Shown: positions 11,405-23,017 of the stretch, piece after piece
How positions within the stretch are numbered: the first letter of the stretch is position 1
Layout: the number at the start of each line of letters is the position of its first letter
NCBI GenBank assembly: GCA_003439945.1
Contig: QVRM01002806.1
Location: 1,169,001 to 1,233,000, forward strand
DNA from: Dermanyssus gallinae
Lineage: Eukaryota > Arthropoda > Arachnida > Mesostigmata > Dermanyssidae
Length of the DNA stretch: 64,000 nucleotides
Reading direction: 5' to 3'
Notes under the pieces: generated by a model
What the model saw: only the letters and a program-made list of their open reading frames with translations
Database searches by the model: none
Told to the model about the DNA's origin: nothing
Program-made: the position numbers and the translations under genes

Positions 11405-14400
11405 GCCTTAAAGCTGTTAAAACTGCTAGCGTGTGCAAGGACGGTGACTTCGTCCTGTACGGCAGGCTAGCCGCTGTTGTTTCGGAGACATCATTACGAT
11501 GTTATTCATGGAAGCGATCTGTCTTGTAAAGCCAAGGCCTGACCGTGTTGACGTGTCGCGCGTATTAACGAAGCGCCATTACGAAAGCGTCTCAGCTGGT
11601 CAACAATCGCTCGACTGCAGCAACAGCAGCGGTCTCCTCCTGCTTGTAAAAGCAGTGCATGAAGTCTGTGCACCGGTTGTGCCGCGTTACGCAAACTGAT
11701 ATGAGTTCGCAATGTGCAGGAAGATACAATTTGGTCGTTTGAATAACTTTCAGCGCACTTTCTGCAGACGCGCGGCGCAAGCTATGCGGAGCGTGAAAGC
11801 ACATATTCATATAGATCGGATGATGGACGCCGATCTTGTTTCGCGATGTCGGCAATGTTCGCAATCCACACTCGCCTTGTAATAACACTATTACGAGTGG
11901 AAGACCACGTTGTAACTCGTCGCGGCACGATGTTGTCAAGATGAAACGCGTCTAGTATGCGACTTACTCAAGGACAAATGCTGGCTGCGCCGTGACTTCT
12001 CGCTACATTTCATAGCGAAAAGCAGCTTAGACGAAGAAATCGGACGTAATTCTTCACTTTGGCTCATCCGTTCTCCGCTGAACGTGTTACAGGGCTTTAA
12101 TGTACCCAAGTGGCACGTTTAGCCAGCATAGATCGAAGAAAGCATTATGCAATCAAAAAGGCTTGTTGATATCGATGTTGGTCGTAAGCGCTTACTACAT
12201 CGTAGACTTCGTATGGCAGCTTATTGCCAGACTCAGACGGCCATTAACTCGAACTTGGAAATTAGATTATTATTACGCGTCGCATCTTCAGCACTTAGGT
12301 AAAATGTAGGAGACCCGTTGTGCAAGTGGGATTTTGCATTTTAACAGTTGTGTATGCATAGTTACTTAGTTACAAACGTTGGAAGGTCGATGCACGCATG
12401 GGATACAAGTTTACGAAGTGATTTTACGAGTAAATGTCCTTGTGCAAGTGTAATGAGAATCAAAACAGGAACGTTTAACTTGGTTGATTATGATGTAAAC
12501 ACAGATATCACCAGGTGACCTGCATGCTCGATAGCTCGATCCATTTACAGGCTTTAATGGACAATCTTAGTCCATCTGCGGCGCTGTGGCCCGCCAAACA
12601 GCATTTTTTCCACTGAGCATTATTCTTATTTATCACACATTCCATTAACTTGGGCCGACTCATAATGTACACTCAACATGACGTTGCTCTGAGATCTTCC
12701 TTCCTTTCTTTTTCTAGATCTTTTTACTCCGAAAAATAGTTTTGGCTAAATTACAGAGCTTCTTAATGAGCGTATGTTCTTTTTAAAATATGATCTCTAA
12801 GCTGTATCATGCTCTAGACTACCTGTGCACATTTGTTTTTTGTTATCAGCTGCAGCTACATTTCGAGCTATGTGTTACATAAATAGAGCCTTAAAGATCT
12901 GCGGGGTCGGACTAACAAAGTCGATGGTGAAAACCAGTATTGAGATTTTAAAGCTTCGTCGTTAGAGAAGGGTAAAAAGCTTTTATTCGATTTGAGCACG
13001 TTTGCTTCTTAAATACGTCGTTTCGATAACTCGTTTATACCTTATCTTACCGACAACTTTTCTGCTCAAGACTGAGTCTCTTCTCGTCGTGAAGCTGTTC
13101 GATTGGCAAAATTTACGTTGTATTTAGAACTTTTTTCTGAGTTCTAAAATCAGCTTGACCTCCGTCCACGTCACACCGGCATCCTTGGCTGAGCTTCCTT
13201 TGTTTACCGAAGTTACATCTTTCAATTTTCTCATTATGTCACAGATTAGCTTTATTAGGACTAGGCTGCGGCGGATGGCTACCACTGCTAAGTAGCTGAC
13301 AATGGTGTCTTCTGAACTCTCTAAACTAGGAGTGTTGCTTGGACAACCCACAAATTTCATGCGGGCGTAATGAAGCTCCCCCAGATAGGTTGCCTCAAGG
13401 TTGACGCCAGTATCACGTTAGACTCGACGCCATTGTACTACATAAGGTCCTCCGAATTTCCTTCTTTATTTGACAACCGTGGGCATAGCTCGTGGCATCT
13501 GTGTACCTGAGGCTATTAAAACAGTACCTTTGTGCAGCTGACTTAGTATGCTACAGACCTGTAAATGCGTACATTTGTTACTAAGTCGTGCTGATCGTCT
13601 AAAGAGTGTTATTGTAACAGAAGGTGCCTCCTTTCCTTTCCTGAAAAGTATTATTATAACAAAAAGTCCCTTCTTATACTTGTCTTATCTAGAAAATATC
13701 AGTAGCCAGAAGTCTTTTGAAAGAACTTTACTAGTAGGTTTGCTATTAAGTTCGCTTCTACTAAGTTAAGCTCCGGTTAAGTTTAAAAAGTGTGTGCTAG
13801 CAGTGTTTCTTAAAAAGTGTGTGTTTCACTAAACTACGACAGGGTCACACTGCAAGGTATCATCGGCCCTGCTGTATGCCTCAGCTAGGCTCGCACCGCA
13901 TACAAGGGCATCTGCGCACAGCTACGTCGCCAGTCTACCACCATAATATCAAAACCTTGAAGCCCGCAGCACGACTGTGGGCAATATGATACAATGGCTT
14001 ACTAACCCTCCTTTTGCATTTTCTACTATCGATGGCGCTGTATCAAGAACACTAGATGCGACCGACACATTTCTTCTTACCACCGAAACCGAGATTATAG
14101 CTGACTGTATAATTGCATAATTGTCTAGTTATACGTTAGCCCAATATGAGTGACATAAATATGATGATGATGATGAGAAACCGAGATCACGACGACGAGA
14201 TCCCTCTGCAAAAATATAAATCAACAATCCGATAGTATGGCCAGAAATGTCTTGTGAGGCCATGGTCTACTCAATGAATGACACACCCTGTCACTGATAT
14301 TTAGAGCACGCCACAGAATTAGAGCAGGTCACCGATTTAAAGCAGACAATGACCACACCGGAAGTCACGCAAGATACGAGCAGATGAAAATGGCGATAGA

Positions 14401-14605
14401 AAGCGCAGGTAAGCGCTGTCATATTAGTAGGCGTAGTTCGTCATCCTGTCTGTTATTTTTTATTTATATTTTTTAAAGTAGGTATAGGGTTTAAAATACA
14501 TTTACGAATGATTAAGTGCGTTTCTCTTTGAGTTGACCCACCTATCCAGCGGCTATCGAAGGACGGCACGCCGCAAAACACCCGCCACCCAAAGAGCGAG
14601 TCAGA

Positions 14606-14656
<51 letters not shown>

Positions 14657-16045
14657 TGTTATCTGCACCGAGAGAACGAATGTAAGCTCCATTCGCGCAC
14701 GTCAGTATTGAGAATAAATACGAAAGCTGTGCGCTATATTACTCTTAATATAAATTTGTTCTCGTTCCGCATTAGTTTGTACCACACACCCGGTTGACCA
14801 GTTTGGCAAGGTCGCAGCTGTGGCCGTAGGCGCACGATAAGGACCGCGTCACTGCTTGCAAAAGTTCGTATCTATCTGGCCAGGCTACGTCCTGGGTGCC
14901 TGTGAGTAAAGCCACCTTAGGGAAATTCGACTGCTCTAATGTCACTGCGATATGATAACGGTGACGGCCAGGACAACATAGACTGCCCAGGGTTGCTGGG
15001 CAACTGGTCATTGCAGGCGCGGTTTACTCCGGAAAAGCCTGATGATTCGTCGCACTATGTTACGCTGGCTGTCCTTCCATGACCCCGTTAGGTCAGTATG
15101 CAACGACACGCAACCAGACCGTTTTCATCTTGCCGTGCAGAACCACCAAGCATAACTGGAATGACAAGTAAAACGCTGTATGAAAGACGGAGGATGTTCT
15201 GTAAAGAGCGTGTGTTTGAGATAATAATAATAAACTGAATTTCACAAGAAATCCGTGCGCCATCAGCCGCACGGACCAAACCTGCATACAATGATATACT
15301 TGCAACTATCAAATTGAAGCGAACAACACGAAAAGTCATGTAACTCCCACGACACAATCTCCCTCGGCGCCTTCAAATCAGCAAAGCGACGCCTTGCTGC
15401 GAACACGGGCACCTCTGCATCGACTCTAATCAGCGCGCCAAGGGCTAAGCGTTTTGAGACCGTAGTGTGAGAAACTAGAGTTCACTAAGCCAAACGCTAA
15501 ATTGTTTCCTCGTGAGGCTAACTTTAATCTGAACCGAATACGCACTTGTAGACGCATTGATTCTTCTAACAATACTAATGCGGACCATGCTTTCTGAAAG
15601 CAACCTGTCAACAAAATATTAGTAGATTTTAGCTGTTCACCTATAAACATCAACCCCATTGTTGTGGATTAGAAAAAAACGCGAGTTTCGACGGTAGTGT
15701 CCAAGAAAGACAAAACTAGGTAAACATGCTTGGTGGTCTACCACACAACTATGTGTCATCGCCTAATTTTCTAATGTGATACTTGCGTTTTTATTTTTAT
15801 TATGCCCAGCTCACGTCCGTAGCTACGTCTGGGTAGGCTTTGCCAGTCACACGCGATGTTAAACGCAGTTTTGACCCCCCCCCCCTCTTGTCTCTCCGAT
15901 ACCGCGCCCAGATGTCCGGCCTCGATAGCCTCGCGTGTTCATTTCTTTAATAGTGGCCTTATATTTTTTTGCTTCGTTACATCTAGCTATATCTTATAAC
16001 TGCTAACTGTGTGACGCTTACTACGGACGCCGCGTTAGACTCCGT
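11405..16045 (-). repeat. Unidentified repeat unit, copy A
   Basis: Read on the minus strand (16045 down to 11405) this segment is collinear with the plus strand of 29926-33415. Anchor pairs seen by eye include 14899-14935 with 30839-30875 (one mismatch in 37), 15063-15094 with 30698-30730, 13840-13955 with 31245-31360, about 13475-13535 with 31725-31780, and about 11600-11880 with 32945-33255. Blocks are separated by indels, and identity varies from about 65% to over 95%. No domain is recognisable; all long frames are interrupted. It could be a large non-autonomous or unknown transposon, or an old inverted duplication. Confidence 0.75.
14608..14650. repeat. (TA)n array inside repeat unit copy A
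   Basis: About 43 bases of alternating TA. No counterpart is seen in copy B, so it probably arose or expanded after duplication. Confidence 0.93.
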
Positions 16046-17200
16046 ATCATTTGTATTTCTCTCGTTTCACGGTTGCCTATGTCTTCGGAATATGTAATCA
16101 TAGATAATGAGTTTAACAATGATCAATACGGCCGTGGTGGGCTCGGTAGACCCTGATTATTAGGTGCAGTTATGTACAACAACAGGCATCCTCTGAGGCC
16201 GCCGTTTCTGCAGTTAAGAGCGGGTCTGCTCTAAATTGGCGATTCATAATCGAATCAGACGTTATGGTCAATAGATGTCCGTTGCCTTTGCCAGGGCCTC
16301 TGTTTTGAGACACAATATTGTCAAAATTGATAGTCATATTTTCCGTCTTGGCCGTTGCGTGTTGCACGTGAGCTACAAATATTAGGCCCGGTTTATAACT
16401 ACGTCTGAGTATTTAACGTTCTTAGTAGTGTGCGCAAATTTTCTGGCTCTAAAATGCAATGGCTGTTCCGTTATATTCTGCGAGTGCAATCTGCGGGTCT
16501 ATGTGGATAGTCTGGTACACACACGCTCACAGCAAAATGGCTGACTAATTTGAGTGCCACGCAAACGAAGCACCTACGGACATCTCGTGGTGGCGCTAAG
16601 TTGACCTCGTTCACGCCCCGCCAAGTACACGATCATTCTTCCAGTAGAGAGGAGGCCCGCCCGTCTCACGCTGGACGGCCGACAGAAGATTCGGCCAGCA
16701 AACACTGCTCGTTACCTAGAGTGTACGTACACACTGGCCGGTGAGGTACGCCATAACATAGAGTGGCCAGCAGCATTTTCTGCTGAATGCCGAACATCTT
16801 CAGGCAGCGCGAACCACGGCGGAGGTCGCTGACGTAGGTAGTATAATACAGAACGGTACCCCCGTCTGGCCCACAGCTGCACTTACGAGCCGCGCTAACA
16901 AAAATATTCTGCATTAGCCTAACGCGTAGCGGCGCTTCACTCCATCAGGATGTATAATACAGTAAGTAAATCCGCCACTCTAGTCCTTGCCGGCAATATC
17001 CCGTGAGATTTTAAGAGAGGTAGACGAGCACGGCTTATGGGACGACGTAAGAACGAAACGGGGCAACGCACCCTGACTATGGGTTTAATGGCCCCGAGAC
17101 CAGATCGCAGAGCCTGGTTCCTAGCACTAAGATCTGGCTAAACCGACCAGGGGGGAAGCTAGATAAAGCACTCAGGCTCAGTCTCTAAGAGGCCCGAAGT
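16046..17200. other. No recognised gene
   Basis: Several moderately long frames on both strands (for example minus 16666-16914) without domains. The last 200 bases may already belong to the LINE remnant that is recognisable from about 17205. Confidence 0.4.
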
Positions 17201-17204
17201 GACC

Positions 17205-17830
17205 AAAGGGAGCTGGACCAAGAGTCTGGAACCAGACCTCGGAGTATGGTATGACTGCCAACATAGCGAGCTATCCTACTGTACGACGCAAGTGCTGACC
17301 GGACACGGTCAGTTCCAAAGCTACATGATGAGGATTAAAAAGGCGAACAGTCTGTGTGACGTGCGGCTCTGTTGAGCCGGACGCCGTGGAACACACGGCT
17401 TTGCGCTGCGAGGCTCTCAAGACAGCACGCGACGCAGATTCCACCGCCGTGACGTCGGTGGAGGCATGGAAACAGGCAACAAACTGGTACGACGCCATTT
17501 TGACACTCAAGGGAATCCTCGAAAAAGCCGGAAGGGAGAGGTTCGAGCGATACAATGGTTGAGACGAGGTGTCTAGGTGGAGCGTGAAGCAGCCGGGCCT
17601 TCGAGATCTCGACGCACCCACTCAGGCCAGTTGAACTTGGTATTGCTCTTGCCTATTCACTATTCGGATTAAGCACATGATAGTGCGGAAGGAGGGGCGA
17701 GAGCAGCAGAGACGTTGACGGCGGACGACGCGCAGAGGCCTCTCCCGTGGTTTCGAAGTAATGCCAAAGCAATACCAAGCCCGGGGGTGGGGAGGAATAC
17801 GATTTTAGTGGGTTTGTGAGTCACACACTG
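17205..17830 (+). pseudogene. R1-type LINE, C-terminal fragment and 3' UTR
   Basis: The plus strand reads PDLGVWYDCQHSELSY, then QVLTGHGQFQSYMMRIKKAN, then after one frameshift CGSVEPDAVEHTALRCEAL, ending at a stop at 17562. The TQVLTGHG-x-F-x-x-Y-x-x-R-I block followed by a C-x2-C...EH-x4-C zinc finger is the usual C-terminus of R1-clade ORF2 proteins, downstream of the reverse transcriptase. The following region (GGGTGGGGAGGAATACG, then GTTTGTGAGTCACACACTGG) looks like its 3' UTR. There is no reverse transcriptase upstream, so this is a 5'-truncated copy. Confidence 0.75.
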
Positions 17831-18062
17831 GTCACGCTAGCTGCTCGTGAGGCATGCGCATTAGCATTTCCGAAACCTCCCAATTAAAAAGGCTTTGAGA
17901 GGCCATAAGGATCGAGCTTACCTGCGTAAGATTGGTAAGGTAAGTGGTCCGCCCTGCGCACACTACAACATGGCAGCGTAGGAAACATGGGAGCTTACGG
18001 CCTTGACCTACTGCGCATGGACCAGCTAAAGACGGGCCATGATGAGCGTGGCCGGGGAGTCC

Positions 18063-18134
18063 CAGCCTGAACCAATCTAGTGATTCTAGTTGTATTGACA
18101 GCCTGAACCAATCTAGTGAGTTTAGTTGTACTCA
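18063..18134. repeat. 36-bp tandem duplication
   Basis: CAGCCTGAACCAATCTAGTG begins at 18063 and again at 18099. The two 36-base copies differ at only a few positions. Confidence 0.85.
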
Positions 18135-18332
18135 TGATATTTTCAACTGATGCCTGGATGATTGCAGCCACCGTTTTAAAGCCATCTTAGCGGACAACTA
18201 GGTTTATGGTCATTTATCAACATCCTGTCTGGCACTTGAGCATAGTTATAATTTGCAGTGCCTGATCTACACGCTCTTCAGGTGCTGTGATAAAAAAGTT
18301 CCCGGTTGGGCAAAGGATGGATAGAAGAATGG

Positions 18333-18401
18333 TTTTTAGTGAGTTAGAGTCCCATACTACTGGCCTACAATTCTCAGCTGACTAGCTGCCGTAGTCTCCG
18401 T
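18333..18401 (+). repeat. Dispersed short repeat, copy 1 (tRNA-like)
   Basis: Matches the reverse complement of 24696-24764 over about 68 bases, sharing GTGAGTTAGAGTCCCA and CAGCTGACTA. GAGTTAGAGTCCC resembles a tRNA B box, so this may be a SINE fragment. Confidence 0.6.
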
Positions 18402-18599
18402 GTTTGTGTACCGCAGTTTCCAGTTACTCATCTACAAACCCAAGCGAGAAATAAGGAAAACTAAAATTGAAATGCTTTATAGGGTGCGAATGTTGGAGAA
18501 TGCTATTCCTTCAATGTACATAATGTTTTTATAATAATGGAGATGGATTGTAATGCACTATTTATTTTAGTAAGAAGAGTAGTTAGTGCTGCCCGTTTT

Positions 18600-18765
18600 T
18601 TTTTGTCCGCTTATGGCCGATAATAGCCTACTTCGGCATTTACCTTGTCTAATTAGGAAACCATGGAAATATATTTAAGGGTAGCCGGCTTACCCCTTGA
18701 ACCCACGGCCTCCCAAATAAAAATCAATAGCTTTGCCACTACGCTACCTTCCTGGGTAACGGGCT
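18600..18765 (-). mobile_element. tRNA-derived SINE-like element, copy 1
   Basis: On the minus strand TAGTGGCAAAGC is followed by a B-box-like GGGTTCAAGGGG (18693-18704), then by an unrelated tail containing TAATTAGACAAGGT. The same order and the same tail occur in the minus-strand copy at 22003-22170. That gives a dispersed family with a tRNA-like head and a shared body. Exact ends and target-site duplications were not resolved. Confidence 0.65.
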
Positions 18766-19589
18766 ACTACGAAAAAAACAGGACTACAAAAAGCGTTGCA
18801 CACACGAACAAAAATGTAGAGAACTGTTGTACTTCTAACTATTACTTAACAAAAGAGCACAAGCATGTTATAAAGTGCTATTGAAAGCAACACGCATATT
18901 GAGAACAGAAGGTATGGCTGTTTGATAGAAATAATATACCAATAAGGTTTATAAAAAAGCCGTCAAGTCAAAAACGAATACGAGTTTTTGGATAAACTGT
19001 GACCTGACAAGAAACGCTGAGAGATGAAACAAATTCGCTTAAACAATTTCGAAACCTCCGCAGCACTTTTCTAACTTTCAAAAATGATGAGATAACTCAG
19101 AGGCATAAAGGATGACAGAAACGATACTTTGAAAAGTATGCACGCGCGAGGCTTGTTATATCAAGCTTAACAAACTACTATTCCCAATAAACTAAATGCC
19201 CTTCAACCAATTAATAAATGGAGACCTTGTGACGAAGCTACCGCACTGCACGAGGGGTTTTGTTGAACATTTTTCGGATTCTGCTAACGACAGAGTTAAA
19301 TACATAATTATAACAAAGAATAATGAGATATTAGCAGATTCTAGTTGTATTGTCCATTTATACCTTCCGTTAAACATTTATGTGCTATTTTAACGAAATT
19401 TTGCAAGCGATATCTTCGGTACGAAAAATCTAGAATGCAATATAATCTAAAAAAGGACAGCACGGAGCACGGTAAAGACAAAGAGCTAAGATAAACAAAT
19501 ACCAAACACGAATGGCCGCATTTCGTATTGACAATTACAGGGCGATTTCTCCTAGCAGGCGACAGCTAGCCGGGAGCCTGGACGGCGAG

Positions 19590-19800
19590 ACGGACAGAGC
19601 AGTCAACCTGGCCACCTGGAAGGACGAATGGGAGCGGACGACGTCACGCAATGGGACATCTGCGACTCGGCGAGCTCGACGAGGTGAACAATATAGTCGT
19701 CCGGTGCCCGGCCCTCTGACAAGGGACGGCCACTGAAGCGCTCAAGGAAGTCGAGAAGAGGGCACAGAGGGCAAGGCTGAAGGCAGAATAAGATGCCGGT
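19590..19800 (+). pseudogene. Possible LINE C-terminal remnant
   Basis: Frames read GHLRLGELDEVNNIVVRCPA then EALKEVEKRAQRARLKAE. This resembles the zinc-finger end (D-E-x-x-x-I-V-x-x-C-P-A) of R1/I-group ORF2 proteins. A similar scrap (KLEKVEHVALKCD) lies near 20115-20155. Both are short and broken, so the assignment is weak. Confidence 0.3.
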
Positions 19801-20239
19801 CGAGACGATGTGCTACGAAGGAAAACAGGGCAAACGCAGCTGGGCTCTCAGCGCGTACTCGACGCACCACTTGAGCAAAAGACGCATTGGCCAAGGACAT
19901 ACGGAGCGCTAGAAAAGCGAGATTCTCCTCGCGCGTCTAAAAGCAATGTCATGCAATTCCGAAGGGGTGGGAAGCCGTAACCTCTCATGCCAACAAAAAG
20001 AGAGCGCAGGAAAAAAAAGGTTCATCTACAACAACAATGGCGGCAGCTCGCTGCTGCCCGCCAGACCTTGAGGGGCTATACAGATTTGCAAAACCACAAT
20101 GTGTAAAGTGTGAAGGAAACTCGAAAAAGTAGAGCACGTGGCTTTGAAATGTGACCTGGACCTACGGGGTGATCACGAGTGTGTTCGACGACTGCACTTC
20201 ACTGAGGACAATCACCGTGATACCCTTTAGCATATCGGC

Positions 20240-21350
20240 TAAGATGATTTGCTCTATTAAATCAGGTAATATTGCAATAGTGGGAGAAGCGCAACGATTA
20301 GAGTGGGATTTTACCATATTATAGTGGCATTTTAAAAGGGTTTAACGAATGTCGTCAATCAATTCTCTATCCTATTATAAGTATGATCCGAAGAGAAACA
20401 TTCCACCTTAGTACAACCTAGGCTACCACGGAATACCGAAACAGCTATGCATCTTCATCTATAATTAAAAATATTTTTAATGATGTTGTTTTAAATTCTA
20501 GACCATCCTCTGTCCCCTACGAGCTTGGAACTTAACCTGAGGTATATATTCAATGCACCGAGGGCTGGACATGTTAAGATATCTAGGGTTTCTCCAACAG
20601 TCCTTGTGGCAGCATGGCCGCTGACTTTCAGCGGTATGGTTTATCGTCGATTCTCAATGAGCATCGCTAAAGAAAATTCGATCGACAACAGGGATCGAAC
20701 TGGTGAGACCCTGGTAGATGACATGTAGTCTCGTTTAATTGAATTAAGGGTATCACCAAAATGTTGACTTATCACCAATATGTGTGATGTACTAGATATA
20801 ATAAATAAACTGGTTATTTGAATCACGGCATCTTAGACTTTGCACTCATTTACTTAATTACCTATGCCTGCATATTATATTAACGTATGCCTGCTAGCTT
20901 TATACGCCTACTAACTGAACCAAATAGTTCAATTTACTATTTGGTTCATAGTACCAAATAGTAAATTGAACTATTTAGTACTATGAACCAATATTACATA
21001 TTATATATGTAATAACCTTTACATATTATATAAGGCATGCCTCGAAAAACTGAGGCCACATACAAATGCAAGTTGAGTTAAGTAGGTATATTTTATTTAG
21101 AGGTATAAATTCACTTCGTTACATTCTCTTACTCGCTATTTCGAATTCAGCAAGAAGTGTCGATGGCGTTCAACGATAAATGAGTTAGCTCTTTTTAAAT
21201 GTTAAGTAGAATATTGTTTGGTATAATTAAATTTGTGCTCAAGCTTTCTAAGTTGCTTATAAGCTTGCTCAAGGTAGAAGCGTCGATGGCGTTTAACAAT
21301 AAATGCTTAGCCCGTGATGGTAGCGTTTTAACAATATTCTGTGTTGTAAA
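20240..21350. other. No recognised gene; AT-rich hairpin region
   Basis: Contains the inverted repeat at 20918-20990 and other AT-rich dyads (ACATATTATATATGT, about 20995-21010). A B-box-like AGTTCGATCCC is present on the minus strand near 20694 but has no A box. Confidence 0.45.
20918..20990. repeat. Imperfect palindrome (hairpin)
   Basis: AAATAGTTCAATTTACTATTTGG on the left is mirrored by CCAAATAGTAAATTGAACTATTT on the right, with a short ATAG-containing loop. The flanking GGTTCATAGTA and TAGTACTATGAACC add a second dyad. Confidence 0.8.
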
Positions 21351-21360
21351 CTTTTCTCAT

Positions 21361-21720
21361 TTATATAACTTCGCACTGAATCAGCTTGAGCCTAAGGGGT
21401 CCTGTAGCTCCTATAGTCTCGAACGCCAACGGAAAATATTCGTGCGGATAATCAACGCTGGAGTATTTTCTACATTTGTTAGCCTCGGCTAACTTGGAAA
21501 TATGACCTGCTCGGTTTGCACCTGCACCGACCATCAAAGGGGCTAATAAGTCGGTTATAGTTGCGTCCAAAACAAGCATGCGGCCACGCTCAAAGGGCGT
21601 CAAGTCAGGCCGTCCGGTCTTTTTCCATCATCCCTCGATAAACTTGGGGGCTCTAGAATACGGGAAGCCGGCAGATCTAAGTGCACGACTAAAGGTGTCA
21701 TTTAAAGCGGAGTGATGTGC
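21361..21720 (-). pseudogene. LINE C-terminal domain fragment (family C type)
   Basis: The minus strand reads HHSALNDTFSRALRSAG, then after a frameshift DDGKRPDGLTPFERGRMLVL, then DATITDLLAPLMVGAGANRA, KCRKYSSVDYPHEYFPLAFE and TIGATGP before stopping. This is the conserved tail of a LINE polyprotein (KRPDG-L-T-P...LVWDAT..D..APS...KYxxL...FxPxAxETxG). Clear relatives lie at 39290-39801 and 52630-52915 in this window. The reverse transcriptase is absent. Confidence 0.7.
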
Positions 21721-22002
21721 TCGTCAGCCTGCCCTCAACGCGCATGACAGGCCGTGATGGACTTATTCAATATTCTAATAGTACGGGTTTGCGCACATTT
21801 TGTGGTGATACCCGTGCCGAGTTATTTGGGGTTTTCAGTGGAGGATTCTATGAAATATTTCTACCTACTAGACGCTTTTACCTACGAACTTTTTGGTGCT
21901 CTCACAAGAGACCAAAATACAACTACTTCTGGCGTGAAGTACAATAGTAATTACGAATAATTATTTATTTTTAATTGTTTCGTAAGGCCAATGCCCGTGT
22001 AC

Positions 22003-22170
22003 GATTTTTCATGTCATGGCCCATTGTTTGGTTCGCTCCTGTATTCACCTTGTCTAAATTAAAAACCACGAACACCAATTTAAAGGTGACCCGTCCGGAT
22101 CTCAAACCCAGGCCTCTCGAATGCAAGGCAAATGCTTTGCCACTAAGTCATGTTGCTCAGTCCTCTTCAA
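22003..22170 (-). mobile_element. tRNA-derived SINE-like element, copy 2
   Basis: On the minus strand ACTTAGTGGCAAAGCATTTG leads to a B-box-like GGGTTTGAGATCC (22097-22109). The shared body ATTTAGACAAGGTGAAT and GGCCATGACAT follows. It aligns in order with the element at 18600-18765. Confidence 0.65.
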
Positions 22171-22969
22171 TGAGCGCTTTTCATTGAATCGTCGTTGTAA
22201 GCCAGTGTTGCAGCCAGCCGTTGTAAGACAGTGTTGCAGGTCGACCTTTGAACTTGCGCGCCTCACTCATGATTTGTGTTCCTGTTTATACAAAATGGAT
22301 GCGCGCCATTTTGCACACCTTCTGTTTCCTCCCGGGTTTAGTGTATCATGTGCTCCGCGATCCCTTAGCCCGGTGGCAACCGGGACTTTTACCCGAATTT
22401 ATTTTTTAAAAAGTACCTTCCATTGTTAACAACCCTCACCCCCATGTCTCCAGAACTATCAGGAAACACAGAGCAAAATCTTGCACAAATGGGTTAGTCT
22501 CTTTCCCGTCTCCTAGAGAAGTTGGCCTAGGGCGCACTAGAATATGACGTTTTACATTGCCGTAAAATCAATTTCTAATCACAGGTAACAATTCGATCCC
22601 AAAATGGACACTTGTTGTGTCTGGCAAGCCAAGAAGAGCATTTTACTAGACGCTCCATGTTTAGCGGTCGCTCAAATAATGAGGTACCCATTAGTTCTAC
22701 TTTGACACAAAACCATGGACGCTAAGGCGAGTGACGATGCTTTTGTGATACATCCCGATGTACATGGCTAAATAAAAAGAGAGTCTGCTCCACAGTTTTG
22801 CATAGGCGGTTTTCCTCGAGCGTAGTAGGCCTTCCAGAACGGGATTCGTTTCTGGAAGATGCTGCAACGGAACTTGGCAAACTAACTGTAGCAGGAAGTC
22901 GTCTAATTCTCGCCGAATACGTTCCAAATTTTTAACATTTTTTGCAACAGCAAGATTTGTTCTGCAGCG

Positions 22970-23017
<48 letters not shown>

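Larger units (their letters stand above)
17840..18590. other. No recognised gene; short repeats only
   Basis: Contains the 36-bp tandem pair at 18063-18134 and the dispersed short repeat at 18333-18401. No coding signal. Confidence 0.5.

Noticed and set aside
20680..20715. B-box-like AGTTCGATCCC on the minus strand
   Set aside because: No A box or acceptor stem at the right distance; a chance match or a very old SINE scrap.
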